Shown here piece by piece: positions 11,655-64,000 of a DNA stretch of 64,000 nt. Every line of letters begins with the position of its first letter. Position 1 is the first letter of the stretch. A program made the translations under genes and the position numbers. This DNA comes from Escarpia spicata. Taxonomy: Eukaryota; Annelida; Polychaeta; Sabellida; Siboglinidae. The stretch spans positions 27,503,116 through 27,567,115 of the forward strand of contig OZ023210.1 of NCBI GenBank assembly GCA_963995525.1, in the 5' to 3' direction. Under the pieces are notes generated by a model. It worked only from the letters and a program-made list of their open reading frames with translations, was not told the DNA's origin and did not search any database.

Positions 11655-12264
11655 TTAAAATAACACCATTTTTTTTAAAAATTATTGCCCCAAAAAACCC
11701 TCAAAAACCCTCTCTCAACGTATCTGCAATATATATTTAATCGATTTTTCGGTAATGGCGGTACGAATTTGCATACTAGTATGACACGGACATGTGTGGT
11801 CACTTCAAGAATAGTTTTATTATAATATTTGATTCTCAAAACATGTGTCTAGTCACCTTATTTGTTCAGTTATCTGCAATATTGGCTGATTTATAGGTAA
11901 TGGCGGCACTGATTTGCATACAAATTATACGTGGGACATCAGGTCGACTTTTTAACATAGCTCGTCGTTTTCTACGCATTTTTTCCGATCTAGAAACGCC
12001 GATTAGAAGTTGATTTCCGGGGGATGCATGATACCCCCCTCTTCCGACTAGACTAATAGATGTAAAGTTTTTGTTTTGTTTTACAGGGGTAACTGGGATT
12101 GTATGTGGAGCCATCCGCATGGCAAATTACATTAACAAAACAATTATGTAATGCACCCTATATTGTTAGTAGATTCCCAGCCAACTGTTTGCAAAATGAT
12201 GAACTTTGGGACAATGCATATTACAATGGTGGAACCTTTCCAGAAGTAGGCGTTATATTAATGC
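11655..12264. repeat. Right inverted arm
   Basis: Inverted copy of the left arm with the same order: CTAGTCGG end motif (12005-12055, reverse complement) and two TGCCGCCATTACC-type subrepeats (about 11743 and 11896). The outer 200 bp repeat the 53-codon frame almost exactly. A TAA directly after the only nearby splice-acceptor-like site argues against a coding exon. Confidence 0.75.
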
Positions 12265-13238
12265 CAAACATGGCAGGTAGATAGGATTACGTTTTAATTC
12301 ATGTAAATAATGCATTTTGTTTGCCCAAAGTATAGATTGGGTCTTACTGAGTAAAAAATGTATTGACCTTTTTTCACCCAGACCCCCGTTTCCACGGTAA
12401 CAAAGAACATGTCCGCCTTTCATAGTGTGACAGACGCGACGTTTTGAGGGACGGAATTTATTAATGCTTTGCTACTCGTTAATTTTGTAGATGTGAATTA
12501 CAATTGAGATCAAGTACTGTATAGCATATTTTTTCATATTTTTATCCTTCTTACCTTTTTTGGAAAATAGGGTGTGACAGATAGTAAGGGGACGGAATTT
12601 GTTTTCACAGTTTTCCTTAAATAAATTCTCTATGACTGAATGTCTGTTAAATTTATTTTTCTAGAAATCAACTGAGGAAGTGTTCTGTGGCAGAAATATA
12701 TGTTTTAATGTTCATTTAGCTAATTTCATATTTTTCAGAGAGACTAGTACACCTACCATCCAAAACTACTGTTTTTTGAAAAACAATTATCATCTCAATA
12801 ACTCAGCAATGGGTGGGAGTAGACGGTTAGTTTGTTTCACTTAGATATTCAATAAAAAAATAAAAGCAGGCCTCTGGGTATTACTGTAATTTTTATTTTT
12901 GCATTGAAATGCTGTCGTCAAACGTTTTTACATTTTTATGCCAAAATACCCCAATTTTTAGGTCTTCAAATAGCTACAGAGGAGGCAAATCTTGATGAAA
13001 CTAGCTAAAGTTGTCTTTCCTGACAGATAAGATCATGTTTTATCTCTAACTTAAAACGGAAATGGGATATTCATTTTAATAACTGAATAGCAAAGCGCAG
13101 AAGTTTAGAAAATGAAAGTGTTTTTCGTGATTTCACTCATAAATGAGGGATGCATCGAAATTATTCATTTCCAGAGCAGCCCCAGAATTAATAATTATGT
13201 ATACGCCATTTTCATGCCGTTTAAATATTGTTTTACAG
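12265..13238. other. Upstream intronic/unassigned DNA with a repeated GACAGA...GGGACGGAATTT motif
   Basis: I see no gene. Two related segments occur: GTGTGACAGACGCGACG...GGGACGGAATTT at about 12425-12460 and GTGTGACAGATAG...GGGACGGAATTT at about 12571-12600. The rest is AT-rich. The 5' part of the CACHD1-like gene was not found here. Confidence 0.5.
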
Positions 13239-63388
<50,150 letters not shown>

Positions 63389-63639
63389 GTATAGTATGAC
63401 ACTACTACGCTATGAACTAGTAATAAAACGTAACATAAGAGTAAGAACTTCAACTTATCAGCTAGCCGAGTTATCCGTTGTTGAAAAAGGCAGTCATATG
63501 TCTTTTCTAATTTAAGCCATACTATAAAACAAATGGTATTATTGAAATGTGATTATTAATTTAAGTATATATCTTATGTCATCAATGATAATGCGACAAA
63601 GAGTGGTTTTGTCTACCGATAGTGTTAATCTGTCATGCT

Positions 63640-64000
63640 TTTTTTAAATAATAATAACAACTTATATTGCGCCTAAATCCTTGGAAACCAAGTTCAGAGG
63701 CGCATCAAGACAAAAGGGTTGGTCGACCTCAAAATTGATAAGTAGCATTCTAGTTGTCAACAGATGGATGGATACACCACGAAGTTTTGGTGGATAAGCA
63801 AGGTTACAAAGGTACGTTTTTAAATGACGGCGGAATTGTGTAATGTTTTCAAGTAATCTAACATTAAGAGGGAATATATTCCAAAGAGTTGGTGCAGCAA
63901 CAGAAACAGCCTTAGTTCCAATGTTAATGTTGACTCTAGGAACTAAAAGTAAGTCGGAACTAAATGGCCGAAGCTGAATAGGTTTTCTTACAGGAATAAG
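63640..64000 (-). mobile_element. LINE 3' end, truncated by the window
   Basis: The minus strand encodes an ORF2 C-terminus: VNINIGTKAVSVAAPTLWNI, FPLNVRLLENITQFRRHLK and LAYPPKLRGVSIHLL. A tail GGCGCAATATAAGTTGTTATT with ATT repeats follows at 63640-63680. It shares the AAP.LWN motif with the two LINE ends in intron 11. Confidence 0.75.

Larger units (their letters stand above)
8738..12264. mobile_element. Long-terminal-inverted-repeat DNA element carrying an uncharacterised ORF family
   Basis: The left arm (about 8783-9390) and right arm (about 11655-12264) are inverted copies of roughly 600 bp, divergent mainly by small indels. The motif CTAGTCGGAAGAGGGGGG marks a likely element end at 8999 (left) and 12055 (right, reverse complement). 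A second direct copy of that end lies at 8738. Between the arms, 9509-11594 on the minus strand holds a frameshifted ORF of a large invertebrate family. The arms plus single cargo fit a DNA transposon, but I see no recognisable RNase H-fold transposase and no clear target duplication. Confidence 0.6.

Noticed and set aside
12066..12290. Splice-acceptor-like TTTTACAG followed by a 60-codon frame, duplicated in both arms at 8739-8954
   Set aside because: A TAA directly follows the acceptor in the open frame, and the duplicate is part of the inverted arms, so I do not call an exon.

Overview
The window is animal nuclear DNA. It holds a spliced gene with canonical GT-AG introns and long (AC)n/(GT)n tracts, and the rest is densely packed with metazoan transposons: Gypsy, Penelope-like, CR1/L2 LINEs, tRNA-derived SINEs, hAT and TTAA-site DNA elements. 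Transposon makeup and codon-level similarity suggest a marine invertebrate (lophotrochozoan or invertebrate deuterostome). I cannot name the species.

The only host gene I can support runs on the + strand from at least 13239 to 63388. I assembled 22 exons by splice sites, phase and protein logic. They total 2955 nt (985 codons) with no internal stop and consistent phases throughout. The order is VWA_N-like region, VWA domain without a MIDAS, two extracellular Cache-type domains, a Cys-rich segment and a transmembrane helix. This is the architecture of the calcium-channel alpha2delta relatives, and I judge it closest to CACHD1. Both ends of the gene lie outside the window or were not found.

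Region by region: 1-3964 is a degenerate Gypsy element ending in a 3' LTR. 5100-8340 (-) is a Penelope-like element with an SGNH esterase-like ORF upstream. 8738-12264 is a pair of arms of about 600 bp in inverted orientation around a broken ORF of an uncharacterised zinc-module family. 13239-22204 holds exons 1-11. 22205-42279 is a 20-kb intron filled with a degraded LINE, a nested LINE 3' end, a SINE, a second fragment of the uncharacterised family, and a TTAA-flanked THAP element. That THAP element was split by a young LTR retrotransposon (34703-40118, identical 139-bp LTRs), with a third fragment of the uncharacterised family beside it. 42280-50575 holds exons 12-20, including an inverted duplication of the exon 12/13 region. 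50576-62106 is an 11.5-kb intron in which a CR1 LINE (52122-56811) sits inside an L2-like LINE with a GGTA target duplication. 62107-63388 holds exons 21-22, including the membrane anchor. A LINE 3' end in the opposite orientation closes the window.

The most interesting unexplained item is the uncharacterised family seen at three loci (9509-11594, 31854-32900, 40540-41095). Its parts are paired C-x2-C...H-x3-C modules, a region resembling the XPG/FEN1-like PIN nuclease signature, and a Cys-rich tail. One copy lies inside a long-terminal-inverted-repeat element, which suggests the family is, or was, transposon cargo.
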